Shown here piece after piece: positions 15,827 through 25,516 of a stretch of DNA of 64,000 nucleotides. Position numbers and translations under genes: made by a program. Below the pieces are notes generated by a model. The model worked only from the letters and a program-made list of their open reading frames with translations, ran no database searches and was not told the origin of the DNA. Source of the DNA: Streptomyces acidicola (GTDB lineage: Bacteria; Actinomycetota; Actinomycetes; Streptomycetales; Streptomycetaceae); the NCBI RefSeq assembly GCF_009377235.1, contig NZ_VMNX01000017.1, positions 1 to 64,000 of the forward strand. The letters are read 5' to 3'. The stretch's first letter is position 1. Every line of letters starts with the position of its first letter.

Positions 15827-18211
15827 TCAGCCGGGCAGAGGGAGCGCACACGACTCCCCCGGGGCCACGGACACCGCACGGCCCGAGACGGCCACGGTGA
15901 TCGGGGCCTCGTCGGAGTAGGGCACGGTGATGTGCAACTCCCCCTGTCGCAGGTGCAGTCGCACTCCCCAGTGGCCGCGGTAGCGGATCGAGAAGCCGTA
16001 CTCCGACAGATCCGACAGCTCCGGCAGCGGTACGGGGTCGAAGCAGAGGCTGCCGTCGCGGGCCTCCAGGCCGGTCAGACCCCGCTGGACGAGGTCGAGG
16101 GTGCCGGCCATGGCGCCCAGGTGGATGCCCTCGCCGGTGGTCCCGCCGTGCAGGTCGGCGATGTCGCCGGCCAGCGCCTCCTGCACGAACGCCCAGGCCC
16201 GTGCGCCCCGGGCCCGCGCCAGTACCCAGCCGTGGACCAGGCTGCTGAGAGTCGACCCGTGGCTGGTGCGGGCCAGGTAGTGATCGACGGTGCGCCGCCA
16301 GGTCCCGTCGTCCAGTTCGTACCCCAACTGCTCGAACAGGGACTTGAGTTCGGCGGGCGGGAAGAGGTAGCCGAGCATCAGGACGTCGGCCTGCTTGGAT
16401 GCCTGGTAGCGGTTGACGGAGTCGTCCTCCGCCTCCAGGATCCGGTCGAGGCGCCGGATGTCACCGTAGCGTTTCCGGTACCCCTCCCAGTCGAGCTCCG
16501 CGAGGTCCTCGTAGCCCGCGAACTGGCTGATGACGCCCGCGTGGAAGGGGACGTACAGCTTGCGGGAGACCTCCTCCCAGACGTCGGTTTCGGCGCGGTC
16601 CAGGCCGATGCGCTCGAACAGGTCACGGCGGCGCGTCGTGGGCAGGGCCCGCGTCACGTCGAGGGCTCGGGCGAGGACCCAGGCGGCCGTGACGTTGGTG
16701 TACGCGTTGTCATCGAGGCCCGGGCCGGCCGCGCCGGGGTAGGCCTCGTGGTACTCGTCGGGGCCGACGACCCCGCGGATGCGGTAGCGGCCCAGCGTCT
16801 CGTCGTACGCGGCGAAGTCGGCCCAGAAGCGGGCGATCTGGATGACCGTCTCGGCGCCCTTGGTGTGCAGGAACTCCGTGTCGCCGGTCGCCTCGCAGTA
16901 CCGCCACACGTTGTACGCGATGGCCGAGCCCACATGGTGTTCCAGCCGGGAGTGGTCGGGCAGCCAGCGCCCCGAGCGCGGGTTGAGGTGCAGCCACTGG
17001 GTCTCCTCGCGGCCGTCGCTGCCGCTCTGCCAGGGGTACATCGCACCGCGGTGCCCGGCGTCGGCGGCGGCGAAGCAGGCGCGCTCCAGACGCCGGTGAC
17101 GGTAGGTCAGCAGGGCCCGGGACACCTCGGGGAAGTGCAGGTTCAGGTACGGCAGCACGAACAGTTCGTCCCAGAAGACGTGCCCGCGGTACGCCTCGCC
17201 GTGCAGGCCCCGTGCGGGCACGCCCACGTCGAGTTCGGCGGTGTGCGGGGACAGGGTCTGGAGCACGTGGAAGAGGTGCAGGCGCAGTACCGCGCCCGCG
17301 CCGCCGGGCACGTCCGCCTCGGCGTTGCGCCACAACTGCTGCCAGGCCGTGCGGTGGGAGGCCAGCAGGGCGTCGACGTCACCGGAGCGCCGCACACGGT
17401 CGACGGCGGCGTACAGCGGATCGCTGATCGCCGGGTCGCGGGAGGTGTGCAGGGCGACGGTCTTGTCGACGGTCACCGTGTGGCCGTCGGTGACGGCCAT
17501 CCGGAACACCCGGGCGATCCGCCCGTTGTCCCTGACGGTGCCGGCCTCGGCCGGGGCGTCCACCACGGTCCGTGCGGCGAGGCCGATGCGGATGTCGGAG
17601 GTCCTGGTGCGGCAGCGCAGCCAGACCGGTCCGCGCGCCGAGGTGCCGGTGTGGACGTGTGTGAGGTGCCGGGAGGACAGCTCGCGGTACCGCTCGACCC
17701 CGGAGTTGGTGACCGTCCCGTCGAGCGCGGACTCCACCTCGATCTCCCCCGACCATCCCTGGGGGGTCAACTCGGTGCGCAGCAGGGCGAGATGAGGGTC
17801 CCCCATGTGGACCAGCCGGAGCTGCCGCACGGCCAGGCACCGGCCGTCAGGGTTCTCGTAGCGCACGGTGCGCTCCAGGGTTCCCTCTCTCAGGTGCAGG
17901 CTCAGGTGGTGGTCGAGGACCTTGTGGGTGTCCGGGGAGAGCCAGTCGCCGGAGGCGATGCGGAAGCGCAGGGGAAGCCAGTTGGGCAGGTTGACCATGT
18001 CCTCGTTCTCGACGCGGCGCCCCGCGACCTGTGAGGTGAGCCGGTTGTAGCAGCCCGCCGCGTACGTGCCCGGGTAGTGCACGGCGTCGGCGGTGCACTC
18101 GGGGGCGGCTCCGCGGGTCGCGAAGTAGCCGTTGCCGAGGGTGCACAGCGACTCGCGCAGCCGCTCCTGCGCCGGGTCGTAGCCCTCGTACTCCCAGATC
18201 CACTCGCGCAT
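15827..18211 (-). CDS. GH65 family disaccharide phosphorylase-like protein
   Basis: A 794-residue enzyme of the maltose, trehalose or kojibiose phosphorylase family. An N-terminal beta-sandwich (MREWIWEYEGYDPAQERLRESL, TLGNGYFATRG) is followed by an alpha6/alpha6 barrel. The catalytic Glu lies in GVVGPDEYHEAYPG. The conserved substrate loop FWDELFVLPYL is present. SHGSTLSSLVHGWVLA matches the phosphate-binding HGS segment and favours phosphorolysis over hydrolysis. The ATG at 18211 follows GGAGGG. It lacks the HAD beta-phosphoglucomutase gene that often accompanies GH65 phosphorylases, so the glucose-1-phosphate fate is not encoded nearby. The disaccharide specificity is undetermined. Confidence 0.9.
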   Translation of the reverse strand: MREWIWEYEGYDPAQERLRESLCTLGNGYFATRGAAPECTADAVHYPGTYAAGCYNRLTSQVAGRRVENEDMVNLPNWLPLRFRIASGDWLSPDTHKVLDHHLSLHLREGTLERTVRYENPDGRCLAVRQLRLVHMGDPHLALLRTELTPQGWSGEIEVESALDGTVTNSGVERYRELSSRHLTHVHTGTSARGPVWLRCRTRTSDIRIGLAARTVVDAPAEAGTVRDNGRIARVFRMAVTDGHTVTVDKTVALHTSRDPAISDPLYAAVDRVRRSGDVDALLASHRTAWQQLWRNAEADVPGGAGAVLRLHLFHVLQTLSPHTAELDVGVPARGLHGEAYRGHVFWDELFVLPYLNLHFPEVSRALLTYRHRRLERACFAAADAGHRGAMYPWQSGSDGREETQWLHLNPRSGRWLPDHSRLEHHVGSAIAYNVWRYCEATGDTEFLHTKGAETVIQIARFWADFAAYDETLGRYRIRGVVGPDEYHEAYPGAAGPGLDDNAYTNVTAAWVLARALDVTRALPTTRRRDLFERIGLDRAETDVWEEVSRKLYVPFHAGVISQFAGYEDLAELDWEGYRKRYGDIRRLDRILEAEDDSVNRYQASKQADVLMLGYLFPPAELKSLFEQLGYELDDGTWRRTVDHYLARTSHGSTLSSLVHGWVLARARGARAWAFVQEALAGDIADLHGGTTGEGIHLGAMAGTLDLVQRGLTGLEARDGSLCFDPVPLPELSDLSEYGFSIRYRGHWGVRLHLRQGELHITVPYSDEAPITVAVSGRAVSVAPGESCALPLPG

Positions 18212-18414
18212 TCCCAGCCCTCCGCCACCCGTGGCTCCGCACCGGCGTGGACCACCGGGACCTCGCCGTGACCAGCAGTTCACCACGGGTGGCCGTGGTG
18301 CGGGACGGGCCCACGCCGAGGAGGGCAGCTCACGTAGGCTGCGTGACGAGGATCGCGGTGTGGCCGGACGTCGTCCGAGCCGCGTGGACGGCGTCATGTG
18401 AAGGGGCGTACGAG

Positions 18415-18891
18415 ATGGTGGACGACTCCGAGCTGCGGTACTTGCGGCGGTGCGTGGAGCTGGCGGCCGAGGCCCTTCAGGCCGGTGACGAGCCCTTCGG
18501 CTCGGTGCTCGTGGGCGCCGACGGGACCGTGCTGGCGGAGGACCACAACCGGGTGGCGTCCGGCGACCGCACCCGGCACCCGGAGTTCGAGCTGGCCCGC
18601 TGGTCGGCGGCGCACCTCACCCCCGAGGAGCGGGCCGCGGCGACCGTGTACACGTCGGGCGAGCACTGCCCGATGTGCGCGGCCGCCCACGCGTGGGTGG
18701 GCCTCGGACGTATCGTGTACGTCGCCTCCTCCGAGCAACTCTCCTCCTGGCTGGCCGAGTTGGGGGTGCCGGCGCCGCCGGTACGGACCCTGCCGGTCAC
18801 CGAGGTCGCTCCCGGTGTGGCCGTCGAGGGCCCGGTGCCCGGGCTGGACGAGGAGGTGCATGCCCTGCACCGCCGGTTCCACCGGGGCTGA
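18415..18891 (+). CDS. Nucleoside/nucleobase deaminase (cytidine-deaminase-like fold)
   Basis: A 158-residue zinc hydrolase. The HPE version of the H-x-E motif is in RTRHPEFELA (about 66). The second zinc motif is SGEHCPMCAAAH (about 81-92). These match the CDA fold group of guanine deaminase and related enzymes. AAGGGG precedes the ATG at 18415. The C-terminal half (SEQLSSWLAELGVPAPPVRT) is like nucleobase rather than tRNA deaminases. It is close to the leftward GH65 gene but divergent from it. Confidence 0.87.
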   Translation: MVDDSELRYLRRCVELAAEALQAGDEPFGSVLVGADGTVLAEDHNRVASGDRTRHPEFELARWSAAHLTPEERAAATVYTSGEHCPMCAAAHAWVGLGRIVYVASSEQLSSWLAELGVPAPPVRTLPVTEVAPGVAVEGPVPGLDEEVHALHRRFHRG

Positions 18892-18948
18892 AACGGGGAG
18901 GAATGAGACCCGCGGGACGGGGCAGGCGGTCGGGATCCGTTCGTCGAG

Positions 18949-20085
18949 ATGCGGAGGATGTCCGGAAACGTGACGCAGTACCCGGCGACCCTGACCGTGC
19001 CCCCTGTCCGAAAAACGCCGCCCGCCCGGGGACCCTCGTCCAGGGACCCGTACTTCGACAACGCGAAGTACCTGACCATCGTGCTGGTGGCGTGCGGGCA
19101 CGCCTGGGAGCCGCTGACCCACGGCAGCCGGGCGGCCACAGCCCTGTATCTGACCGTCTACGCCTTCCACATGCCCGCGTTCGCGCTGATCTCCGGGTAC
19201 TTCTCGCGGAGCTTCGACATGGCCCCGGGCCGGCTGCGGCGGCTGCTGACGGGGGTCGTTCTGCCGTATGTCGTCTTCGAGACGGCGTACACGCTCTTCT
19301 ACCGCTGGGCGCAGAACGACTGGGGGTATCCGCTGAGCCTGCTGGATCCCTGGTACGTGATGTGGTTCCTGATGGCGCTGTTCATCTGGCGGATCACCAC
19401 TCCGGTCTGGCTGGCGCTGCGGTATCCGCTGCCGGTCGCGCTCGGTCTCGCGGTGCTGGCCTCGGTGTCACCGGACCTCGGCGGTGACATCTCGATCCAG
19501 CGGACCCTGCAGTTCCTGCCGTTCTTCGTGCTCGGGCTGACGCTACGGGCCGAGCATTTCGAGCGGCTGCGCACCCGGCGGGTCCGGCTGTGGGCGCTGC
19601 CCGTGGGGGTGGGCGCGCTGGTGACGGCATACGGGGTGGCGCCCTGGTTCAGCGCGTCCTGGTTCTACCACCGGGGTGCCGTCACGGGTCAGGGCGTGTC
19701 GCGCTGGGCGGGGCTGGTCAGCACACCGGCGCTGTTCTGTCTGGCGCTGTTGCTGACGGCGTGCTTCCTGGCGTGGGTGCCGAAGCGGCGGACGTGGTTC
19801 ACGGCGCTGGGTGCGGGGACGATGTACGGCTACCTGCTGCACGGCTTCGTCATCAAGTCGTCCCGCTTCTGGGAGTGGTACGCCCCCGCCTGGGTGCGTA
19901 CCCCACTCGGTGAGATCGCGGTGACGGCGCTGGCGGTCGGCGGGATCACGCTGCTGTGCTCGCCGCCGGTGCGGGCGGTGTTCCGGTGCGTGGTCGAGCC
20001 GCGGATGGAGTGGGCGTTCCGCTCCTCCGGCAACGAGGCGCCCCGGAACAGGGATGTGCCCCAGGAGGCCGCGCAGACGCGCTGA
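18949..20085 (+). CDS. Membrane acyltransferase (fucose 4-O-acetylase / Acyl_transf_3 type)
   Basis: A 378-residue polytopic membrane protein with about ten hydrophobic segments. The family motif is FDNAKYLTIVLVACGHAWEP (about 36-55), with the conserved His in ACGHAW. FHMPAFALISGYFSRSF and the late YGYLLHGFVIK helix follow. Such proteins transfer acyl groups to sugars or small molecules at the membrane. An alternative ATG lies three codons in (18958). A perfect inverted repeat spans the stop codon and probably ends transcription. Confidence 0.88.
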   Translation: MRRMSGNVTQYPATLTVPPVRKTPPARGPSSRDPYFDNAKYLTIVLVACGHAWEPLTHGSRAATALYLTVYAFHMPAFALISGYFSRSFDMAPGRLRRLLTGVVLPYVVFETAYTLFYRWAQNDWGYPLSLLDPWYVMWFLMALFIWRITTPVWLALRYPLPVALGLAVLASVSPDLGGDISIQRTLQFLPFFVLGLTLRAEHFERLRTRRVRLWALPVGVGALVTAYGVAPWFSASWFYHRGAVTGQGVSRWAGLVSTPALFCLALLLTACFLAWVPKRRTWFTALGAGTMYGYLLHGFVIKSSRFWEWYAPAWVRTPLGEIAVTALAVGGITLLCSPPVRAVFRCVVEPRMEWAFRSSGNEAPRNRDVPQEAAQTR

Positions 20086-20100
20086 CGGCCTCCTGGGGCA
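20057..20100 (+). terminator. Stem-loop spanning the acyltransferase stop codon
   Basis: TGCCCCAGGAGGCC (20057-20070) and GGCCTCCTGGGGCA (20087-20100) form a perfect 14-base stem. The 16-base loop holds the TGA stop codon. It is therefore partly coding. Confidence 0.7.
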
Positions 20101-20150
20101 CCACGGATCTTCCAGGCGGACTTGGCTGAAGCCCCGTGCAGTACCCGCCC

Positions 20151-20223
20151 GTAGGGGCGCGGGGAACTGCGCGACCAGCCCCCACCGGCCCGCAGATTCA
20201 TCACCGCGCATCCAGCGGAGCGC
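20151..20223. repeat. Dispersed Streptomyces intergenic repeat, copy 1
   Basis: A GTAGGGGCGCGGGGAACTGC element continues through GACCAGCC and CCGCAG to CCAGCGGAGCGC at the stop codon of iolG. A diverged copy lies at 53945-54009, also abutting a TAG stop. The GGGGCGCGGGGAACTG core is familiar as a high-copy intergenic element in streptomycetes. Confidence 0.7.
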
Positions 20224-21243
20224 CTAGCGGTAGAAGGCGGGCCGCTCGATCAGCTCGACCTCGACCCGGCCGCCCTCGGACTGGGCGCGGACGCCCGCCT
20301 CGCAGACCGCCGCCGTGGCGTAGCCGTCCCACACGCTGGGCCCGGTGACCTCGCCGCGCCGGGTGGCGTCCACCCAGGCCTGGACCTGGCGGTCATAGGC
20401 AGCGGCGAACCGCTCCACGAAGTCCTGGGCGATGGTGCCGCCCCAGCGGCCGGCCATGTCGGTGACGAGCGACTGCTCCTCGCCGATACGGGCGGTGCCG
20501 CGCTCGCAGACCGCTTCGGCCTTCACCTGGTAGCCGAAGCCGCAGTTGACGTTGATCTCGACGTCGACGATCGCGCCGCCGTCGGTCTCGAAGAGGACGA
20601 GCTGCGGGTCCGACACGCTCTCGGGCGCGTTCTCGGAGGGCGTCGGGCGCAGGACGGTGACCGCCGTGATCTCCTGGTCGAGGAGCCAGCGGGTCACGTC
20701 CATCTCGTGCACCACGGAGTCGTTGATGAGCATCGCGGTGGTGAAGCCGGGCGGGCTGGCGGCGTTGCGGTGCCGGTTGTGGAGCATCAGCGGCCGGCCG
20801 AGCTGCCCGCTGTCGAGCAACGCCTTGAGCTTCATGTACTCGGCGTCGTAGCGCCGCATGAAGCCCACCTGGACCAGGCGGTGGCCCAGCTTCTGCTCGG
20901 CCTCCATCACCCGCAGCGCGGAGGCCGCGTCGGGGGTGAGCGGCTTCTCGCACAGCACCGGCAGGTCGTGCTCGAACGCCGTCAGCAGGGCCGCCTCGTG
21001 AGCGGGCCCCGGTGAGGCGATGAGCACGGCGTCGACGTCCTCCGCGGCCATGGCGGCGACCGGGTCGGTGTACGCGGTACAGCCGTCGATGCCCTCGGCG
21101 AGTCGCTTGGCCCGCTCGGCGTCGATGTCCACGACGGCGGACACGCGCGCCCCGCTGATCACCTCGTCGATGCGACGTACGTGATCGGCCCCCATCCGGC
21201 CGGTGCCGATGACGGCGACGCCGAGCGTTCCACGCTGAGTCAT
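20224..21243 (-). CDS. iolG: Inositol 2-dehydrogenase
   Basis: A 339-residue Gfo/Idh/MocA oxidoreductase that oxidises myo-inositol to scyllo-inosose with NAD+. The Rossmann loop is [17 protein letters not shown] (about 9-25). The nicotinamide-site EKP lies in [12 protein letters not shown]. The IolG-typical [15 protein letters not shown] stretch and the catalytic-region His of [12 protein letters not shown] are present. The ATG at 21243 was chosen over a longer in-frame reading because the fold starts there. It is the last gene of the leftward inositol arm, 26 bases after the IolE-like gene. The dispersed repeat abuts its stop codon. Confidence 0.9.
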   Translation of the reverse strand: MTQRGTLGVAVIGTGRMGADHVRRIDEVISGARVSAVVDIDAERAKRLAEGIDGCTAYTDPVAAMAAEDVDAVLIASPGPAHEAALLTAFEHDLPVLCEKPLTPDAASALRVMEAEQKLGHRLVQVGFMRRYDAEYMKLKALLDSGQLGRPLMLHNRHRNAASPPGFTTAMLINDSVVHEMDVTRWLLDQEITAVTVLRPTPSENAPESVSDPQLVLFETDGGAIVDVEINVNCGFGYQVKAEAVCERGTARIGEEQSLVTDMAGRWGGTIAQDFVERFAAAYDRQVQAWVDATRRGEVTGPSVWDGYATAAVCEAGVRAQSEGGRVEVELIERPAFYR

Positions 21244-21269
21244 GGTGGGTGGTGGTCCCTTCGAGTGGG

Positions 21270-22172
21270 TCAGGCGCCGCAGGAGCGGAGGAACTTGCGG
21301 GTGCGGACCGCGATGGGCAGCGGCTTGTCCGGCTCGCAGGGGTACATGTCCTGCTCGACGATCGCGAACAGGTCCACGCCCAGCCCCTGGGCCGCGGTCA
21401 GTACTGGCTCCAACTCCGGTACGCCCGCCGGGGGTTCGCACATCACACCGCGCTGGACCGCGGGGCCGAACGGAACACCGTTCTGCACCACGTCGGCCAG
21501 GATCTCCGGGTCGACCTGCTTGAGGTGCAGATAGCCGATGCGCTCGCCGTACGTCTCGATCAGCTTGACGCTGTCGCCGCCGCAATAGGCGTAGTGCCCG
21601 GTGTCCAGGCAGAGGTTGACGAGCCCGGAGTCCGTCGAGTCGAGGAAGCGCTCGACGTGCTCCTCGGTGTCGATGTGCGTGTCCGCGTGCGGGTGCACCA
21701 CGATGTCGAGCCCGTACGTCTCCTTGACCTCGCGCCCGAGCCGCTCCATGCCCTTGCTGAGGTGGCCCCACTGCTCGGTGGTGAGTTCGGCCGGCTCGAT
21801 GATCTCGGCGGACTTGTCGTCCCGCCAGAACGACGGGATGACCACCAGGTGCTTCGCGCCCATGGCCTGGGTGAGCGCGGCGACCTGGCCGACGTGCTCC
21901 CAGGTGGCGTCCCAGACGGACGGGCCGCGGTGCAGCGAGGTGAAGACCGTGCCGGCCGACACCTTGAGGTCGCGCTTGGTGACCTCGTCGGTGAGCCGGG
22001 CCGGGTCGGTCGGCAGATAGCCGTACGGTCCGAGCTCGATCCAGGAGTAGCCGGCCTCGGCGACCTCGTCCAGGAACCGTTCCCAGGGCACCTGCTGCGG
22101 GTCGTCGGGGAACCAGACGCCCCAGGAGTCAGGGGCCGAGCCGACCCGGATGCGGTCCAGGGCAGAGGTCAT
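21270..22172 (-). CDS. Sugar phosphate isomerase/epimerase-type TIM barrel, IolE/MocC-like
   Basis: A 300-residue AP-endonuclease-2-like barrel. [20 protein letters not shown] near the N-terminus resembles MocC and inosose dehydratase IolE. Metal-site candidates are [31 protein letters not shown] and the late FAIVEQDM. In this cluster it would dehydrate scyllo-inosose or isomerise inosose, the step not otherwise encoded. TGA-C-ATG spacing to the ATPase gene shows a tight operon. The exact reaction (IolE, IolI or MocC) is open. Confidence 0.82.
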   Translation of the reverse strand: MTSALDRIRVGSAPDSWGVWFPDDPQQVPWERFLDEVAEAGYSWIELGPYGYLPTDPARLTDEVTKRDLKVSAGTVFTSLHRGPSVWDATWEHVGQVAALTQAMGAKHLVVIPSFWRDDKSAEIIEPAELTTEQWGHLSKGMERLGREVKETYGLDIVVHPHADTHIDTEEHVERFLDSTDSGLVNLCLDTGHYAYCGGDSVKLIETYGERIGYLHLKQVDPEILADVVQNGVPFGPAVQRGVMCEPPAGVPELEPVLTAAQGLGVDLFAIVEQDMYPCEPDKPLPIAVRTRKFLRSCGA

Positions 22173-22173
22173 G

Positions 22174-23085
22174 TCAGGACTTTCCTTCCGAAGTTGCCGC
22201 CACGGATGCCGTGAGGTCCTCCTCCTCGGGGAGCTCCTCGACGTCGACACCGCTGACCTGGGCCAACTCGTGCTTGAGCGCGGCGAGTTCGGCACCACCC
22301 GCCATGTGGTTGGTGAGCTCTTCGAGGCTGATCTCACTGCGCGGGGCGCTGAGCTCCATGGTGCCCAGGCGCAGCACGCTGAAGTGGTCGCCGACCATGT
22401 AGGCGTGGTGCGGGTTGTGGGTGATGAAGATGACGCCCAGGCCGCGGTCGCGGGCGGCGGCGATGTACTTGAGCACCACACCCGACTGCTTCACACCGAG
22501 GGCGGCGGTCGGCTCGTCCAGGATCAGCACGCGGGCGCCGAAGTAGACGGCCCGGGCGATCGCCACACACTGACGCTGACCACCCGACAGCGTGCCGATC
22601 GGCTGCTCCAGGTCGTCGAGGACGATGCCCATGTTGCGCAGCTCTTCGTCCGCGGTCTTCTTCATCTTCTCGATGTCGAGGCGGCGGAGGGGCCAGGCGC
22701 CCTTGGTCATCTCCGAGCCGAGGAAGAAGTTGCGCCACACCGGCATCAGCGGCACGGTCGCCAGGTCCTGGTACACGGTGGCGATACCGCGGTCGAGTGC
22801 TTCACGCGGGGTGGAGAAGTGCACCGGTTCGCCGTCGACGAGGAACTCGCCCTCGGTGTGCCGGTGCAGCCCGGAGATGATCTTGATGAGGGTGGACTTG
22901 CCGGCGCCGTTGTCGCCCAGCACGCACGTGACCTTGCCGGGGTGCACCTGGAGGTCGACGCCGTGCAGGGCGCGGATGTTGCCGTACGCCTTGCCCGCAC
23001 GGCGCAGTTCCACGGTGGGGGTGCCGTCCGTGGGCGGGGTGTCCTTCAGGACGGCTCCCGCGGCCTGGGATTCGTTGGTAGCCAT
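22174..23085 (-). CDS. Sugar-type ABC transporter ATP-binding protein
   Basis: A 303-residue cytoplasmic ATPase of a carbohydrate importer. Walker A is [10 protein letters not shown], the Q-loop is VYQDLATVP, the signature is LSGGQRQ, Walker B is [12 protein letters not shown], and the H-loop is [11 protein letters not shown]. It has one nucleotide-binding domain, unlike two-domain RbsA, as is common for CUT2-type systems of actinomycetes. An acidic tail follows ([10 protein letters not shown]). It lies eight bases after the permease stop. With the lipoprotein and permease it probably imports inositol. Confidence 0.9.
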   Translation of the reverse strand: MATNESQAAGAVLKDTPPTDGTPTVELRRAGKAYGNIRALHGVDLQVHPGKVTCVLGDNGAGKSTLIKIISGLHRHTEGEFLVDGEPVHFSTPREALDRGIATVYQDLATVPLMPVWRNFFLGSEMTKGAWPLRRLDIEKMKKTADEELRNMGIVLDDLEQPIGTLSGGQRQCVAIARAVYFGARVLILDEPTAALGVKQSGVVLKYIAAARDRGLGVIFITHNPHHAYMVGDHFSVLRLGTMELSAPRSEISLEELTNHMAGGAELAALKHELAQVSGVDVEELPEEEDLTASVAATSEGKS

Positions 23086-23093
23086 GGGTCACT

Positions 23094-24170
23094 TCACCTC
23101 CGGGTCGCCGTGCGTCGGACCCACAGATTGATCAGGGTGGCGCCGAGCAGCATCACGCCGAGGAAGGCCTTGAACCAGTCGGGGTTCCAGCCGGCGTAGA
23201 CGATGCCCTGGTTGACCATGCCGAACATGAACGCGCCGAAGACCGGACCGATCGCCGAGCCGTAGCCGCCGGTCAGCAGACAGCCACCGATGACCGCGGC
23301 GGCGATGTAGATCAGCTCCTGCCCGACGCCCTCACCGGACTGCACGGTGCTGAAGGAGAACAGGTTGTGCATGCCCACGAACCAGGCGCCGAGCCCGACC
23401 AGCATGAACAGCGAGATCTTCGTGAACGTGACCGGCACACCCACCGCGCGGGCGCTGTCCTGGTTGCCACCCACCGCGAAGATCCAGTTGCCGTACTTGG
23501 TACGCAGCAGCACCCAGGTGGCCAACGCCGCGAACACCAGCCAGTACACGACGGTTATCTTGACGGTGACGCCGCCGACCTGGAACGTCGAGGCGAAGAT
23601 CGCCTTCGCCTGGGCGAAGCCGTCCATGTCGCTGATGTTGTCGGTGGCCACGTTCCCGGTGACCAGCTTCGTGACCGCCAGGTTGACGCCCTGCAGGATC
23701 AGGAACGTTCCCAGGGTGACCAGGAAGCTCGGCAGGCCGGTCTTGACCAGCATCCACCCGTTGAACGCCCCGACCGCCAGGGAGACCACCAGGGCGGAGA
23801 TGACACCGACCCAGACGTTCATGCTGAGCTGGTAGCTGACCATGCTCGCGGTCAGCGCCGAGGTGATCACCGCGACACCGGCGGAGAGGTCGAACTCGCC
23901 GCCGATCATCAGCAGGGCCACGGGCAGGGCCATGAGCCCGATCGTCGACGACTGGTAGAGGATGTTGGCCATCGCGCTGGCCTCGCGCACCGGCGGTGCC
24001 GCGGCCAGGAAGAAGACGTACACCGCGACCGCGCCGAGGAAGACGCCCACTTCGGGGCGGGCGAGCAGCTTCAGCGCCAGGGGGCGCTGCGCGGTTCGCC
24101 CGTCGCTCTGTTTGGGGCCGGAGGCCGGCGGTGTCTCCACCGCCGGCGCAGCCTGTTGAGTCATGCTCAT
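23094..24170 (-). CDS. Sugar-type ABC transporter permease
   Basis: A 358-residue integral membrane protein of the RbsC/BPD_transp_2 group with about ten helices. The cytoplasmic coupling segment includes LPSFLVTLGTFLILQG and AVGGNQDSARAVGVPV. A soluble N-terminal tail of about 40 residues precedes the first helix. Its ATG overlaps the stop codon of the binding-protein gene (TGATG at 24172-24168), a sign of translational coupling. A second ATG two codons on is possible. Confidence 0.92.
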   Translation of the reverse strand: MSMTQQAAPAVETPPASGPKQSDGRTAQRPLALKLLARPEVGVFLGAVAVYVFFLAAAPPVREASAMANILYQSSTIGLMALPVALLMIGGEFDLSAGVAVITSALTASMVSYQLSMNVWVGVISALVVSLAVGAFNGWMLVKTGLPSFLVTLGTFLILQGVNLAVTKLVTGNVATDNISDMDGFAQAKAIFASTFQVGGVTVKITVVYWLVFAALATWVLLRTKYGNWIFAVGGNQDSARAVGVPVTFTKISLFMLVGLGAWFVGMHNLFSFSTVQSGEGVGQELIYIAAAVIGGCLLTGGYGSAIGPVFGAFMFGMVNQGIVYAGWNPDWFKAFLGVMLLGATLINLWVRRTATRR

Positions 24171-25186
24171 CACCGAGTGCCCTTCGCGGCGAACTTGGCG
24201 ACCGCCTCGACGTTGGACTTGTCCACGAAAGCCGGACCGGTCAGCACCGGGGCCTCGCCGCCGCCCATGTAGTTGCCGTTGTTCTTGTACAGCCACAGCG
24301 AGTCGATCGACAGGTAACCCTGCAGGTAGGGCTGCTGGTCGACCGCGAACGCGATGTCGCCGTCCTTGATCGCGCCGGTCAGTTCCTTGTTGAGGTCGAA
24401 GGTGGCGACCTTCGCCTTGCTGCCCGCCTCACCGACCGACTGCGCCGCGGTCAGTGCGAACGGGGCGCCGAGTGCGACGACGTAGTCGATGGAGGAGTCC
24501 TGCTTGAGCTTCGCGTTGATCGTCGACTTCACCGACGGCATGTCGGTGCCGTTGACGTTGAGGTTCTCCGTCTTGCCCTCGAACGTCTTCTTCACGCCCG
24601 CGCAGCGCTGCTCCAGGCCGACGTTGCCCTGCTCCTGGATGACGCAGACGGCGTTCTTGGCGCCTTCCTCGTTGAGCTTCTTGCCCAGCGCCTCGCCCGC
24701 CACCGTCTCGTCCTGCCCGAAGAACTCCAGCAGGTTCAGCGACTTCCAGTCGCTGAGGCCCGAGTTCAGGCCGACGACCGGGATGCCCGCCTTCTCCGCG
24801 TTGGCCACGGCGTCCTTCATCGCGTCCGGCTTGGCCAGGGTGATCGCGATGCCGTCGACCTTCTGGTCGATCGCGTTCTGGACCAGGTTGGCCTGGTTGC
24901 CCGCGTTCGGGTCCGCCGAGTAGATCAGCTTGATGTTGTCCTTGGCCGCGGCCGCCTCGGCACCCTTGCGGACGATGTCCCAGAACGTGTCGCCGGGCGC
25001 CTGGTGGGTGACCAGCGCGACCGTCATGCGGGGAGTGCTCGCCTTGCCCGCGGAGGCGTTGTCGCCGCCCTCCTCGGACTTCTTGCCGCCCGAGCCGCTG
25101 GAGCAGCCCGCTATGAGCAGCGCGGACGCCGCTGCCAGGGCGACGAAGGGCGCGACTCGGCGGGAGCGGGCGTGAAAACGATCCAT
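24170..25186 (-). CDS. Sugar-binding lipoprotein of ABC importer (periplasmic-binding-protein type 1)
   Basis: A 338-residue lipoprotein. The signal peptide runs through RRVAPFVALAAASALLIAGC with lipobox LIAGC (Cys at about 27). A Gly/Ser/Glu spacer follows, then an RbsB-like two-lobed domain (VTHQAPGDTFWDIVRKGAE, DGIAITLAKPDAMK, PVVGLNSG). I place the start at the ATG at 25186, preceded by AAGGAAAG, rather than an upstream frame extension. It leads the leftward arm of the inositol locus, so inositol is the likely ligand (inference). Confidence 0.92.
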   Translation of the reverse strand: MDRFHARSRRVAPFVALAAASALLIAGCSSGSGGKKSEEGGDNASAGKASTPRMTVALVTHQAPGDTFWDIVRKGAEAAAAKDNIKLIYSADPNAGNQANLVQNAIDQKVDGIAITLAKPDAMKDAVANAEKAGIPVVGLNSGLSDWKSLNLLEFFGQDETVAGEALGKKLNEEGAKNAVCVIQEQGNVGLEQRCAGVKKTFEGKTENLNVNGTDMPSVKSTINAKLKQDSSIDYVVALGAPFALTAAQSVGEAGSKAKVATFDLNKELTGAIKDGDIAFAVDQQPYLQGYLSIDSLWLYKNNGNYMGGGEAPVLTGPAFVDKSNVEAVAKFAAKGTR

Positions 25187-25320
25187 CTTTCCTTGCACCT
25201 CACTGTGCTTCCGGGGGGGGAAAGTGAACGGGACGGCGTCGGGCGAGAGGCCCGCCGCGGGCCCGGGCATTGAGAGCCTGGGTCATTGTGCCGGTGAAGC
25301 GGCGGTGTTGTTGGGACGGG

Positions 25321-25350
25321 ATACAAACGCCTGTCCCACCCAGCTGTCAA
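25321..25350 (-). promoter_or_regulatory. Promoter of the leftward inositol arm with LacI-type operator
   Basis: Minus-strand TTGACA (25350-25345) lies 18 bases from TTGTAT (25326-25321). The motif CAAACGCCTG (25324-25333) overlaps the -10 side. It matches the CAANCGNTTG core of LacI-family sites with one mismatch. Confidence 0.55.
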
Positions 25351-25393
25351 TACTTTGTTAAGACATCATTTCAGTTGCAGGTCCGAATGTCAG

Positions 25394-25432
25394 TACAAAC
25401 GCTTGACATGGGCTCGCCCGGGGACCTACACC
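25394..25432 (+). promoter_or_regulatory. Promoter of the rightward inositol arm with LacI-type operator
   Basis: CAAACGCTTG (25396-25405) is a palindromic LacI-type core around CG and overlaps TTGACA (25403-25408). A weak -10, TACACC, follows 18 bases later. With the twin motif at 25324 this pair could coordinate both arms. Confidence 0.55.
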
Positions 25433-25516
25433 TGATGTACGTCCGGGCCAGCGTGCCCGCATCCCCCGCACCACGGGCCCTCCACGGCCCGCATCCCCGT
25501 ACGAGGAGTGACGCGC

